Shown: in pieces, positions 1 to 8,581 of the stretch
How positions within the stretch are numbered: position 1 is the stretch's first letter
Layout: every line of letters begins with the position of its first letter
From: Gaiellaceae bacterium
Lineage (GTDB): Bacteria; Actinomycetota; Thermoleophilia; Gaiellales; Gaiellaceae
Length of the DNA: 64,000 nucleotides
Direction of reading: 5' to 3'
NCBI GenBank assembly: GCA_026002995.1
Contig: BPGK01000001.1
Span: 806,001 to 870,000 of the forward strand
Translations under genes and position numbers: made by a program
The notes under the pieces: generated by a model
Told to the model about the DNA's origin: nothing
Seen by the model: the letters and a program-made list of their open reading frames with translations, nothing else
Databases searched by the model: none

Positions 1-276
1 CCCGGGATCCGACGGCTGCTCCACGGGGAGCTGACGATCGACCGCGGCGACGGGGCCCCGTGCACGTATCGAGCGGGCAAGGCCTGGTTCGAGGGCGCCG
101 ACGACCCGGTGCTCGCGACCGCCTCGCCGACGGAGGAGACAGCGTTCGTTCGCGTCCTCCTCCTCCCCGCGGCGTGGGCCGGACGGCGCACGATCCGCTA
201 CGTCGAGCCGGGGGACGAGGAGCGCCCGAAGCTCCAGCGTGCGACGATCCTCCTCGAGGAGCCTCTGCCACGATGA
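1..276 (+). CDS. Cupin-domain protein, C-terminal part (cut by window start)
   Basis: The frame is open from base 1 and ends at TGA 274-276, giving 91 residues. The segment reads as the second half of a small beta-barrel: a tract with WFEGADDP, then FVRVLLLP and a terminal IRYVEPGDEERP stretch, which resembles the end of small cupin proteins where a late turn holds the metal or substrate site. The N-terminal metal-binding half lies outside the window, so substrate and metal cannot be judged. Its stop overlaps the ATG of the next gene by 4 bases (ATGA), suggesting translational coupling in one operon. Confidence 0.6.
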   Translation, partial: PGIRRLLHGELTIDRGDGAPCTYRAGKAWFEGADDPVLATASPTEETAFVRVLLLPAAWAGRRTIRYVEPGDEERPKLQRATILLEEPLPR

Positions 277-1922
277 GGCGAACGGGCGGTCGTATCCTCG
301 TCGACCAGCTCGAGCTGAACGGCGCCGACCTCGCGTTCTGCCTCCCGGGCGAGAGCTTCCTGCCGGTGCTCGACGCGCTCCACGACTCCCCGATCCGGCT
401 CGTCTCGTGTCGCCACGAGCAGGGAGCCGCGAACGCCGCCGAGGCGTACGGCAAGCTCACCGGGCGACCGGGAATCTGCATCGTGACGCGCGGGCCCGGT
501 GCGACACAGGCCGCGGTCGGCGTCCACACGGCGCGCCAGGACTCGACGCCGATGCTCCTGCTCGTGGGCCAGGTCCCTCGGGGATTCCGAGGTCGCGAGG
601 CGTGGCAGGAGCTCGACTACGCCGAGAGCTTCCGCGGGATCGCGAAGGCCGCCTGGGAGATCGACGCGGTGGAGCGGATCCCCGAGCACGTCGCGCGGGC
701 GTACTCGCTCGCGCTCTCGGGGCGTCCGGGCCCGGTGGTGCTCGCGTTGCCGGAAGACGTGCTCGCCGAGGAGGCGGAGGTCGCCGACGGCGCCCCCGTC
801 GAGGTCGAGCACGCCGCTCCACGGCCCGAGGACCTCGCGCGGCTGGCCGAGCTGCTCGCGCGGGCAGAGCGCCCGCTCGTCGTCGTCGGCGAGGGCGGGT
901 GGACCGCCCGGACCGGCCAAGACATCCTCGCCTTCTGCGAGACGAGCGAGCTTCCGATCGCCTGCTCCTTTCGCTGCCAGGACTTCGTCGACAACCGCTC
1001 GCCGTCGTACGTCGGCGTCCTCGGTGTGGCGATGGACGACGCGCTCGCGGCAAGGCTCCGCGACGCGGACCTCGTGCTCGCAGTCGGCGGCCGGCTCGGC
1101 GAGGTGCCGACACGCCGGTACACGTTGCTCGAGCCGCCACGGCCGCGCCAGACGCTCGTCCACGTCCACCCTGATCCCAGCGAGATCGGGCGTGTGTACG
1201 AGCCGGAGCTCGGGATCGTCTCCTCGCTCGAGGCGTTCGCGCGCGAGCTCGTGGAGATGGGCGTGACGGCTCCGCGCTGGCGCGCGTGGACGCGCGCGGC
1301 CCGCGCCGACTACGAAGCGAACCTGCGCCACGAGCCGATGGAAGGCCCGGTCGACCTCGGGGAGATCATGGCCTTCCTGCGAGGGCGGCTACCTCCGGAC
1401 GCGATCCAGACCTGCGGGGCCGGCAACTTCACCGTGTGGGCGCACCGGTTCGCCGAGTTCACGCAGTTCGGCACGCAGGCGTGCCCACGCTCGGGCTCGA
1501 TGGGCTACGGCCTCGCGGCCGCGATCGCAGCGAAGCTCGTACACCCCGACCGGATCGCCCTCTGCTTCACGGGCGACGGCGACTTCGTCATGAGCTCCCC
1601 CGAGCTTGCGACTGCGATCCAGTACGAGCTCCCGATCGTCGTTCTCCTCGTGAACAACGGGATGTACGCGACGGTACGGATGCACCAAGAGCGCGCGTAC
1701 CCGGGCCGCGTGATCGGCACCGACCTCCGCAACCCCGACTTCCCCGCTCTCGCGCGCGCGTACGGCGCCTTCGGCGAGCGGGTGGAGCGCACCGATCAGT
1801 TCGAGGCCGCGTTCGAGCGCGCGCTCGCCTCGGGGAGGCCCGCGGTGCTCGAGCTGCCGGTCGACCCCGAGCGGATCAGCCCGCGGGTGCGGCTCAGCGA
1901 GCTGCGAGCGAGGGCGTCGTGA
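273..1922 (+). CDS. Thiamine-pyrophosphate enzyme, acetolactate synthase large-subunit-like
   Basis: 549 residues from ATG 273, chosen because it overlaps the upstream stop and begins the conserved N-terminal domain (a longer open frame exists but is not family-like). Visible parts: N-terminal pyrimidine-binding domain with LPGESFLPVLDAL and the catalytic glutamate in CRHEQGAANAAEAY, a central Rossmann-like domain, and a C-terminal pyrophosphate domain with GDGDFVMSSPELATA followed by VNNG (the GDG...N metal/TPP motif). The family decarboxylates pyruvate or 2-oxo acids. It lacks a partner regulatory subunit (ilvN/H) here, so it is probably a catabolic or specialised relative rather than the ilvB of branched-chain synthesis. 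The GTG of ridA overlaps its stop. Confidence 0.85.
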   Translation: MRRTGGRILVDQLELNGADLAFCLPGESFLPVLDALHDSPIRLVSCRHEQGAANAAEAYGKLTGRPGICIVTRGPGATQAAVGVHTARQDSTPMLLLVGQVPRGFRGREAWQELDYAESFRGIAKAAWEIDAVERIPEHVARAYSLALSGRPGPVVLALPEDVLAEEAEVADGAPVEVEHAAPRPEDLARLAELLARAERPLVVVGEGGWTARTGQDILAFCETSELPIACSFRCQDFVDNRSPSYVGVLGVAMDDALAARLRDADLVLAVGGRLGEVPTRRYTLLEPPRPRQTLVHVHPDPSEIGRVYEPELGIVSSLEAFARELVEMGVTAPRWRAWTRAARADYEANLRHEPMEGPVDLGEIMAFLRGRLPPDAIQTCGAGNFTVWAHRFAEFTQFGTQACPRSGSMGYGLAAAIAAKLVHPDRIALCFTGDGDFVMSSPELATAIQYELPIVVLLVNNGMYATVRMHQERAYPGRVIGTDLRNPDFPALARAYGAFGERVERTDQFEAAFERALASGRPAVLELPVDPERISPRVRLSELRARAS

Positions 1923-2305
1923 GGCAGGAGATTCGCGTGGAGGGGCTCGCGGAGCCGATCTCGCACTTCACGGACGCCGTCCGCGCCGGCGACCTCCTCT
2001 TCGTCTCGGGAATCGTTGCGGTGGATGCGGAGGGGCGGCTCGTCGGCGGCGAGGACGTCGTCGCGCAGACGCGGCAGGTGTTCGAGAACATGCGGGTCGT
2101 GCTCGCCGCTGCAGGGTGCGGCTTCGAGGACGTCGTGAAGGTGACGGTGTTCCTGACCGACATCGCCGATCGGCCCCGGATCAACCCGCTGCGGCAGGAG
2201 GTCTTCGGCCCGACGCGCCCTGCGTCGACGCTCGTCGAGGTCTCGCGTCTCGCCGTGGAGGGCGCGAAGGTCGAGATCGAGTGCGTGGCGCTCGTGCCGC
2301 GATGA
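1919..2305 (+). CDS. RidA/YjgF family enamine/imine deaminase
   Basis: 128 residues from GTG 1919, which overlaps the TGA of the TPP enzyme (GTGA). The chain shows the family's fold signature: DLLFVSGIVAVDAEGR near the N-terminus, a central QTRQVFENMRVVLAAAG helix, VKVTVFLTDI, and the C-terminal RPASTLVEVSRLA segment carrying the arginine that binds the carboxylate. RidA proteins hydrolyse reactive enamines such as 2-aminoacrylate; homologues are often coupled to 2-oxo-acid or amino-acid enzymes, which fits the neighbour. The substrate here is inferred only. Confidence 0.9.
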   Translation: MRQEIRVEGLAEPISHFTDAVRAGDLLFVSGIVAVDAEGRLVGGEDVVAQTRQVFENMRVVLAAAGCGFEDVVKVTVFLTDIADRPRINPLRQEVFGPTRPASTLVEVSRLAVEGAKVEIECVALVPR

Positions 2306-2308
2306 GCC

Positions 2309-2758
2309 GTGGCGGAGACCACCCTCTACCTCTTCGACGGCTCGAACCTCTTCCACGCGGGCGCCTTCGCGACGCGCGACGAGCTCGTCGACCAGCTCGC
2401 GAGCTTCGTCGCCCTGCGCGGGGCGCGGGGCATCGTCGTCTTCGACGGCGTGGGAGCCGATCGCGAGCTCGGCGCGCTCTCGGTGCGCTTCGCCGCGCAC
2501 GCCGACGACGTCCTCGAGCGCCTCGCCGTCGAGCATCGAGGCACTGCGAGCGTGCGTCTCGTCTCCTCCGACCGCGTGCTCAGGGGCGTCTCGGGGCAGG
2601 AGGTCGAGAAGACGTCGTCGCGTCGCTTCCTCGCGGAGCTCGCTCCCACGGAGCATCGAGAGCAGCCTCGGCGCGGCGCCGGGGGCCGGGTCGGCGATCG
2701 CATCGACGATGCGGAGATCCGGGAGCGCCTCGAGCGTCTTCGCCGCGGTCGGGGCTAG
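2309..2758 (+). CDS. YacP-like NYN-domain ribonuclease
   Basis: 149 residues from GTG 2309, three bases after the ridA stop. The N-terminus shows the NYN/PIN-like core: YLFDGSNLFH with the first acidic residue, IVVFDG in the middle strand, and VRLVSSDRVLRGVSG, the late aspartate motif of the YacP (Rae1) subfamily. Family members cleave RNA on the ribosome or in decay complexes. The C-terminal ~35 residues are basic and low in complexity. It is likely the last gene of the operon, since the next gene is convergent on the other strand 52 bases downstream. Confidence 0.75.
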   Translation: MAETTLYLFDGSNLFHAGAFATRDELVDQLASFVALRGARGIVVFDGVGADRELGALSVRFAAHADDVLERLAVEHRGTASVRLVSSDRVLRGVSGQEVEKTSSRRFLAELAPTEHREQPRRGAGGRVGDRIDDAEIRERLERLRRGRG

Positions 2759-2810
2759 CGGAGAGGAGGGTTGCCCCGCGGTCCGGCGAAGAGGAATCGG
2801 CAGCGTGTCG

Positions 2811-4019
2811 CTACTCGCTTCGAAGGAACGCGAGCACTGCGAGAACGCGCCGGTGGGCGTCCGTCGAGGCGGGGAGGTCCAGCTTGGCGAAGATGCTCGT
2901 GACGTGCTTCTCGACCGCGCGTAGCGTCACGAAGAGCGCGTCCGCGATCGCCTGGTTGGAGCGGCCCTCGGCCATCAGCTCGAGCACCTCGCGCTCGCGT
3001 GGCGTGAGCTCGGCGAGCGGGTCGTGCTCGCGGCGCCGCCCGACGAGCTCGCTCACGACGGCCGGGTCGAGAGCCGACCCGCCTCCGGCGACGCGGCGCA
3101 CCGAAGCTGCGAACTCCTCGACGTCGGAGACCCGGTCCTTCAGGAGGTATCCGACCCCCTCGGCGCTCTCAGAGAGCAGGTACAGCGCGTAGCCCGCCTC
3201 GACGTACTGCGAGAGCACGAGCACGCCCGTTCCGGGGAAGCGCTCGCGGATCTCGGCGGCCGCGCGCAGCCCCTCGTCCGTGTGTGTCGGGGGCATGCGG
3301 ATGTCCACGACGGCGACGTCGGGCTTGTGCATGGCGACGTGTCGGAGGAGATCCTCGGCCGTGCCCGACTGTGCCACGACGTCGAAGCCCGACTCGCCGA
3401 GCAGGCGGGCGACCCCCTCGCGCAGCAGCACCGAGTCGTCGGCGAGCACGACCCGGATCGAGCTCCCGAGGGTCGCGACCGTGTTGCGAAGTGGGGGGAA
3501 GTCCCGCGGGAGGTCCTCCGCCAGGAGCTGCCGGATCCGTACGTCCTCGGGGAGCCCGTTGATGCGGTGCTCACCGAGGTCACGGCTGGCGACGCCGTCG
3601 AGCTGCTCGACCGTGGCGGCCGATGCGAGGATCTGGCCGCCGTGGCCGGCGTTCGCGATGCGCGATGCCCGCACGACGTCGATCCCGGTGTATCCCTCCT
3701 CGCCGAACGACGGCGTGCCCGTGTGGAGGCCGATGCGGATGCGCACGGACGTCCCGTCTTGCCACGGATGGTCGCGCATCGCACGCTGTGCGGCGAGCGC
3801 CGCGGCGACCGCGTCGGCGGCAGACTCGAACACGGCGAGCACCTCGTCACCCACCGACTCGACCTCGGCGCCGCGGTGCGCGATCACCGCGTCACGCAAC
3901 GCCTTTCGAACGTCTCCGATCACTCTCGGGTAGTCGACGCGCTCGTCCTGCTGCAGTCGCGTCGAGCCCTCGAGGTCGGCGAGGAGGAACGTCACCGTGC
4001 CGGTCGGAAGGGAGCTCAC
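2811..4019 (-). CDS. Fusion regulator: class III nucleotidyl cyclase homology domain + REC + LuxR HTH
   Basis: 402 residues from GTG 4019, two bases after the kinase stop. Residues 8-165 form a class III cyclase homology domain with both metal aspartates (D15 in LADLEGS, D58 in VGDEVLAVF). The usual adenine-selecting lysine is E54 and the transition-state asparagine position is V116, so it may not make cAMP, or may only sense. Residues 188-310 are a receiver domain with D194/D195, phosphoacceptor D239 (VVDIRMP) and K294. Residues 335-395 are a NarL/LuxR helix-turn-helix (LTPREREVLELMAEG). It is very probably the output regulator of the kinase encoded just upstream. Whether the cyclase part binds a nucleotide cannot be read from sequence. 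Confidence 0.88.
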   Translation of the reverse strand: MSSLPTGTVTFLLADLEGSTRLQQDERVDYPRVIGDVRKALRDAVIAHRGAEVESVGDEVLAVFESAADAVAAALAAQRAMRDHPWQDGTSVRIRIGLHTGTPSFGEEGYTGIDVVRASRIANAGHGGQILASAATVEQLDGVASRDLGEHRINGLPEDVRIRQLLAEDLPRDFPPLRNTVATLGSSIRVVLADDSVLLREGVARLLGESGFDVVAQSGTAEDLLRHVAMHKPDVAVVDIRMPPTHTDEGLRAAAEIRERFPGTGVLVLSQYVEAGYALYLLSESAEGVGYLLKDRVSDVEEFAASVRRVAGGGSALDPAVVSELVGRRREHDPLAELTPREREVLELMAEGRSNQAIADALFVTLRAVEKHVTSIFAKLDLPASTDAHRRVLAVLAFLRSE

Positions 4020-4020
4020 C

Positions 4021-7000
4021 TCAAGAGTCTACGAGCGTGCCCGCCTCGTTCGGGAGGAAGCGTGACGCCTGCGCCTCCTGGTGCAGCAGGGGGATCTCTG
4101 CCCTAACGGTCGTTCCCTGCCCCTCGGTGCTCTCGACGAGGAGCACGCCGTCGAGCGCCGCGACCCGGTCGGCGAGGCCCCGGAGGCCGGTGCCCGCCTC
4201 CGGGTCCGCGTCCCCGATCCCGTCGTCCGAGACCTCGACGACGACGGTTCTGTTCGCCCGCTCGACCGTCACCGATGCGGAGGTCGCCTGCGCGTACTTC
4301 GCCACGTTGGTAAGGGACTCGGCGACCACGTAGTAGATGGCAGCCTCGACCTGCTGCGGAAGCGAGCCGGCGTCGACGTCGAGCTCCACCGGGATCGGCG
4401 TGCGAGCCGCGAGCGCCTCGAGCGCCGGCTCGAGGCCGCGGTCCGTGAGAACGGCGGGGTGGATTCCGCGCGCGAGCTCGCGCAGCTCCTCGAGCGCCTG
4501 CATGAGCTCCTCTCGCGCCGAGGCGAGCACCGTCGCGGCGGAGCCCGGGTCGCCTCCTCCGAGTTTCGACTCGGCGAGCCTGAGGGCGATCGAGAGGGCG
4601 ACCAGGCGCTGCTGCGCTCCGTCGTGGAGGTTCCGCTCGAGCCTGCGGCGCGCCTGATCCTCGGCTTCGAGAATGCGCGCTCGCGAGGCACGGAGCTCTT
4701 CCTCCTGGCGGCGCCGGACGGTGACGTCGGTGCCGCTCACCAGCGTGAGGCTCCGGCCGCCCGGGTCGAGGACGTGCCGCGCCGTCCAGGCGACGGTGTG
4801 CTCCCCGCCGTCGCGGTCGAGCCACACCGACTCGCGCTCGGGCTGCGGGATGCCGTTCGCGGCGTTCGCGATCGCCATGCGCGCGATGTAGTCGTCCTCG
4901 CGCCCGATGAGCCCAAGGAAGCTCCGCCCGACGATCTCCTCCTCGGCCCACCCGAAGGTGGTGAGGAAGGCGCGGTTGTTGTTTTGCGGGACGACGACGC
5001 CGTTCGGATCCACGGTCACGAGGAAGCTCGATGCCGCCTCAGTGATGGCGCGCAGGAGATCGCGCTGGCGGCCCACCTCGACCTCGCGCTCCATTCGCTC
5101 GGTGACGTCGACCCCGCTGATGAGGAAGAGCCTGCGCTCGTCGATCCGCGGCAGCGGCGTGCAGGTCCAGGCGATAAGGAGCTCCTTGCCGCCGCGCGTC
5201 GTCCACCGGTGATCGTGCTCGGGCACGGCCTCTCCGGCGACGACGCGCTCCACGATGTCGCGCACCTCGGCGGCGTGATCCGGCGCGACGTAGCGCTCCC
5301 AGAAGACGTGGCCTCCCGTCTCGTCCGTCTCGTACCCGAGCGTTCGCTCGAACGCGAGGTTCGTGGCGAGATCCTGCACGATGCCCCGGTCGTCGACGAG
5401 GCAGAGGATGCTCGGAGCCGTGTTGGCGATCGCATTCAGGAAGACGCGCTCACGCTCCTTCTCCTCCTCGAGGCGGTTCCGCTCGGTGATGTCGCTCAGG
5501 ATGGCCATCTGGCCGACCACGGTCCCGTCGGCGCTCCGGATCGGGGCCGTCGAGAGCTCGACGTCCACCAGCGTGCCGTCGCTGCGCATGCGCTTCGTCT
5601 CGAAGCCGGTGCGTGCTCCGCCTCCGATCCCCTCGTCGATGATCTCGCGAAACTCGTCCTCGCGCTCGGGCGGGATGAGGGGTGTCCGCGAGCCGATGAC
5701 GTCCAAGGCCTTCCACCCGAAGATGCGCTCGGCCGCCGGGTTCCAGCCCTGTACGAGCTGCGCGTTGTCGACCTCGATGATCGCGACCGGCGCGCTCTCG
5801 ATGACCGCGCGAAGGCGCTCTGCGCCGGCGCGCGCCTCCTCCTCCCGCCGCTTCCGCTCGGTGATGTCGACGCCGCCGGCGACGAGTCGCACGACCGCTC
5901 CGTCCTCGTCGAGGACCGGAGCGCTACGCCAGTAGATGACGCGATCCTCGCCCCGGGCGTTCGTGAACGCGTTCTCGTACTCGGCCGGCGGGAAGTCGGG
6001 CGCCGCCGCAGCGAAGCGCGCGACCATCTCCTCGCGCTCGTCGTCGGCGATGAAGACCTCCCAGAAGAAGCGTCCGAGCACATCGGAGGCGTCGTCGTAG
6101 CCGCTGGCAGCGACGGCGGAGGGGTTGGCCGTGAGCAGACGGCCCTGCGTGTCGACCGTCGTGAGGAGCGCGGGGGAGGTCCCCGTCAGCATGTCGGCGA
6201 GACGGATCTCCGCTCGCAGCTCGGCCTGCAGGCGCTCGTTCGAGATGGCGAGCCCCGCCGCGGCCATCACCCCGTCGACGAGCTCGGGCTCGTGCAGGAG
6301 CGAGGCGTCGCACGTGAGGGCGGCGACCCGGGCGCTGTTGCGGTCGACGAATCGGACTGCTCGTCCGGGTGTCTCGACGGGCGCCGGGACCGAGCGCCCC
6401 TGCGGGTCGACCCAGCCGGTGCCTTCGATGCCGTCTCGCGACTCGAGCTGGAACGCGAGCTCGACCGTGGGGTCACCGAGGGCGGTCGCGAGCGCGTCCC
6501 GGAGCGGGACGCCGCTCTCGAGGGCCATGACGACCTCGGCCACCGACGAGCGCGCGAGGCGTGTCCGGAGGATCCCGAAGAGGAACGCGAGCGGGACGGT
6601 CGTGAACACGAGGTAGAAGAGGACGAGGAGGTCCTCCGCCGCGCGGCCCGACACCTGGTCGGCGATCACGAACAGCCCCGCCGCGGCGAGCGTCGTCGAC
6701 GCGGCGCCGAGCACCGGGGAGAGGAGACGTCGAAGCGCCGGTGTCGCCTGTTGCCAGCGCCGGGTGAGGATGGCGATGACGACGACGATGAGCACGAGGC
6801 TCCCGACCGCGGCCAGAGTGCGCGCAGCCGCCACGAGCTCGGGCTGGTCGGCGACGAACAGCGCGCTCTCGGGGCAGGTCTCGCAGCGGTCTGGTTCGGG
6901 TGTGCGGTCGAACAGCACCTCGATGAGCGTCGTCCCCGTCACCAGAAGCCCGGCTGCGATCGGCAGGCCTCGCTCGAGACGCGTCTCGAGCCGGCCCGTG

Positions 7001-7323
7001 GGGTAGCCGAGCACGAGTGCGCCGAAGGGCACCCAGACGAGCCCGCCGACCACGAGCCCCAGCGTGAAGAGCCAGGAGTCCCCAGAATCCACGAGCGCTC
7101 CGAGCAGCCAGATGTAGCCGACTGCGGCGAGGTAGAGCCCGGTCCGGTTTTCGGGGCGTCGAAGGAGCGCAACGAGCCCGCTGATCACGAAGACGACGCC
7201 GGCCGGGATCGCGATCCCGAAGCTGTCGACGCCGACCTGCTCGCTCGTCGCGGCGATCCAAACGGCCAGCGCTGTCTCGAGCGTAAGCAGCGCCAACCCG
7301 AATGCGAGCGTAAGCCTGCTCAC
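4021..7323 (-). CDS. NarL-type sensor histidine kinase with 8 TM helices and four PAS domains
   Basis: 1100 residues from GTG 7323 (overlaps the upstream REC stop by 4). Residues ~1-255 hold about eight hydrophobic helices. A GAF-like segment with conserved AGLAISNERLQAE follows (~270-370). Four PAS/PAC units come next, three ending in DITER/DVTER-type PAC motifs and the last in DVTVRRR (~372-490, 497-620, 630-745, 755-870). The dimerisation domain is HisKA_3 with RRLERNLHDGAQQR, phosphorylated histidine at H900. The ATPase domain has ESLTNVAKYA (N box) and DDGIGDADPEAGTGLRGLADR (G boxes). The soluble PAS row suggests sensing of redox, light or small ligands, but no specific cofactor residue is diagnostic. 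Cognate output: the cyclase-REC-LuxR protein 2 bases downstream and/or the REC protein upstream. Confidence 0.92.
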   Translation of the reverse strand: MSRLTLAFGLALLTLETALAVWIAATSEQVGVDSFGIAIPAGVVFVISGLVALLRRPENRTGLYLAAVGYIWLLGALVDSGDSWLFTLGLVVGGLVWVPFGALVLGYPTGRLETRLERGLPIAAGLLVTGTTLIEVLFDRTPEPDRCETCPESALFVADQPELVAAARTLAAVGSLVLIVVVIAILTRRWQQATPALRRLLSPVLGAASTTLAAAGLFVIADQVSGRAAEDLLVLFYLVFTTVPLAFLFGILRTRLARSSVAEVVMALESGVPLRDALATALGDPTVELAFQLESRDGIEGTGWVDPQGRSVPAPVETPGRAVRFVDRNSARVAALTCDASLLHEPELVDGVMAAAGLAISNERLQAELRAEIRLADMLTGTSPALLTTVDTQGRLLTANPSAVAASGYDDASDVLGRFFWEVFIADDEREEMVARFAAAAPDFPPAEYENAFTNARGEDRVIYWRSAPVLDEDGAVVRLVAGGVDITERKRREEEARAGAERLRAVIESAPVAIIEVDNAQLVQGWNPAAERIFGWKALDVIGSRTPLIPPEREDEFREIIDEGIGGGARTGFETKRMRSDGTLVDVELSTAPIRSADGTVVGQMAILSDITERNRLEEEKERERVFLNAIANTAPSILCLVDDRGIVQDLATNLAFERTLGYETDETGGHVFWERYVAPDHAAEVRDIVERVVAGEAVPEHDHRWTTRGGKELLIAWTCTPLPRIDERRLFLISGVDVTERMEREVEVGRQRDLLRAITEAASSFLVTVDPNGVVVPQNNNRAFLTTFGWAEEEIVGRSFLGLIGREDDYIARMAIANAANGIPQPERESVWLDRDGGEHTVAWTARHVLDPGGRSLTLVSGTDVTVRRRQEEELRASRARILEAEDQARRRLERNLHDGAQQRLVALSIALRLAESKLGGGDPGSAATVLASAREELMQALEELRELARGIHPAVLTDRGLEPALEALAARTPIPVELDVDAGSLPQQVEAAIYYVVAESLTNVAKYAQATSASVTVERANRTVVVEVSDDGIGDADPEAGTGLRGLADRVAALDGVLLVESTEGQGTTVRAEIPLLHQEAQASRFLPNEAGTLVDS

Positions 7324-7679
7324 TCCAGGAGCTCGCGGACCGCCTCGCCCGAGAGGTCGGCCTTCGAGATGAAGCCTCGGGCGTGGCTCTGCCGGATCAG
7401 ATCGTCGTAGTCGGTGGCATCCCGGGTGGAGACGAGGACGATGCTCGGTCGAGCGCCGCTCGCGCCCAGTCTCTTGCTGACGTCGAAGCCCGTCGCGTCC
7501 GGGAGGTGCACATCGAGGAGGACGACGTCCGGATCCAGCCTGGCCACCTCGGCGAGAGCGGACGCTCCGTCGTCAGCCTCCCCGACGACCTCGAACCCAT
7601 CCGCCTCGAGCATGGCGCGAGCGCTCGCGCGGAAGCTCGGGTGGTCGTCGACGATGAGCACGCGCGTCACGTTCGCCAT
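7320..7679 (-). CDS. Single-domain response regulator (REC only)
   Basis: 119 residues from ATG 7679; a longer open frame upstream is not family-like. It has D11/D12, phosphoacceptor D56 (DVVLLDVHLPD), the switch threonine/serine in VLVSTRD and the conserved lysine in GFISKADLSG. There is no output domain. It is first in a minus-strand operon, overlapping the kinase GTG by 4 bases, so it may act as a phosphate sink, a phosphorelay carrier or a protein-protein switch for the same kinase. The upstream region is shared with divergent sigH. Confidence 0.9.
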   Translation of the reverse strand: MANVTRVLIVDDHPSFRASARAMLEADGFEVVGEADDGASALAEVARLDPDVVLLDVHLPDATGFDVSKRLGASGARPSIVLVSTRDATDYDDLIRQSHARGFISKADLSGEAVRELLE

Positions 7680-7740
7680 CGTCGCAGACCCTGGCGCATC
7701 CCGCGGTACGGGAGACCGTAGTGCGATACGAACACGAGTT

Positions 7741-7822
7741 CCTAGCATCGTGCAGTCTTCGCAAAACACTTGTAACGCGTGCAAAACAGTGCTAGGTTCT
7801 CCCTCAACCTCAAGGTGAGGTT
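7741..7822 (+). promoter_or_regulatory. Structured promoter region of sigH
   Basis: A sigma-A-type promoter can be read: -35 TTGTAA at 7770-7775, a 17-bp spacer, -10 TAGGTT at 7793-7798, start expected near 7805. Around it: direct repeats gcaaaacact (7761-7770) and gcaaaacagt (7781-7790), exactly 20 bp apart; inverted arms cctagca (7741-7747) and tgctagg (7790-7796); and a perfect 7-bp palindrome aacctca/tgaggtt at 7806-7822 at the predicted RNA start. The arrangement looks like regulator sites plus a 5' hairpin. The REC-kinase operon is transcribed away from the same 210-bp gap. No regulator is identified. Confidence 0.55.
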
Positions 7823-7889
7823 CGATCGATGCAGTACGGGTTGAGACGATCAAGAGCCGCATAACGAAGCCGAAATCGGGGGTAGCCGT

Positions 7890-8555
7890 ATGTCCGCTCG
7901 CACCGCAGTCGCACCGAAGAGCTCGCACAAAGCTCAACGAGAGCTGGAGGATCTACAGCTCGTCCTCAAGGCTCGCAACGGCAACCAGCAGGCGCTCGAC
8001 ACCCTCCTGCGCCGGTATGCGGGGTTCGTTCGCCTGAAGGCGAGCTCGTACTTCCTCGCCGGCGGCGAGGCCGACGATCTCGTCCAGGAGGGCATGATCG
8101 GCCTCTACAAGGCGGTGCGCGACTTCCGGCCCGACAAGGAGACGTCGTTCCGCTCGTTTGCGGAGCTCTGCGTGACGCGGCAGATCATCACCGCGATCAA
8201 GACCGCGACGCGCTACAAGCACGCGCCGCTCAACACGTACGTCTCCTTCAGCCACACGCCGGCGGGGCAGGACTCCGAGGGCGACTGCACGCTCGGCGAT
8301 GCGCTCCCCGGCCCAAGCGTCCACGACCCGTCGGTGTGCGTGATCTCGACCGAGGAGCTCGAGAGCCTCGTCTTCTCACTCGGCACGGGCCTCTCGTCGC
8401 TCGAGTCGCAGGCGCTGCGCCTGTACCTCGAAGGGAACTCCTACGAGCAGATGGCTGCGGAGCTCGGCTGCGACACGAAGACGATCGACAACGCGCTCCA
8501 ACGCGTGAAGCGCAAGATCATCGCGCACCAGCGCTCGCGTGAAGTCCTCGCGTAG
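7890..8555 (+). CDS. sigH: Sigma-70 family factor, SigH/Spo0H-like
   Basis: 221 residues from ATG 7890, preceded by a G-rich stretch (ggggg) 7-11 bases upstream. Region 2 (~20-120) has EADDLVQEGMIGLYKAVRDF and SFAELCVTRQIITAIKTATR; region 4 (~165-215) has SSLESQALRLYLEGNSY and TIDNALQRVKRK. These strings are close to Bacillus subtilis SigH (Spo0H), much closer than to group IV ECF factors. In Bacillus it drives transition-state and early sporulation genes; here no sporulation genes are in the window, so its regulon is unknown. No anti-sigma gene is adjacent, but a kinase/REC system is divergent. A predicted leader of about 85 nt carries a hairpin. Confidence 0.9.
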   Translation: MSARTAVAPKSSHKAQRELEDLQLVLKARNGNQQALDTLLRRYAGFVRLKASSYFLAGGEADDLVQEGMIGLYKAVRDFRPDKETSFRSFAELCVTRQIITAIKTATRYKHAPLNTYVSFSHTPAGQDSEGDCTLGDALPGPSVHDPSVCVISTEELESLVFSLGTGLSSLESQALRLYLEGNSYEQMAAELGCDTKTIDNALQRVKRKIIAHQRSREVLA

Positions 8556-8581
8556 CCGCGCCTGGCGCGCGGAGGCCCGCA

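Noticed and set aside
60-272. Long N-terminal extension of the TPP enzyme in an open frame
   Set aside because: The extension is arginine/proline-rich, overlaps the cupin gene in another frame, and the family domain begins at ATG 273.
4081-7410. 1109-residue plus-strand open frame opposite the histidine kinase
   Set aside because: The kinase motifs are unambiguous on the minus strand; the plus-strand translation has no recognisable domain and is typical of antisense frames in high-GC DNA.
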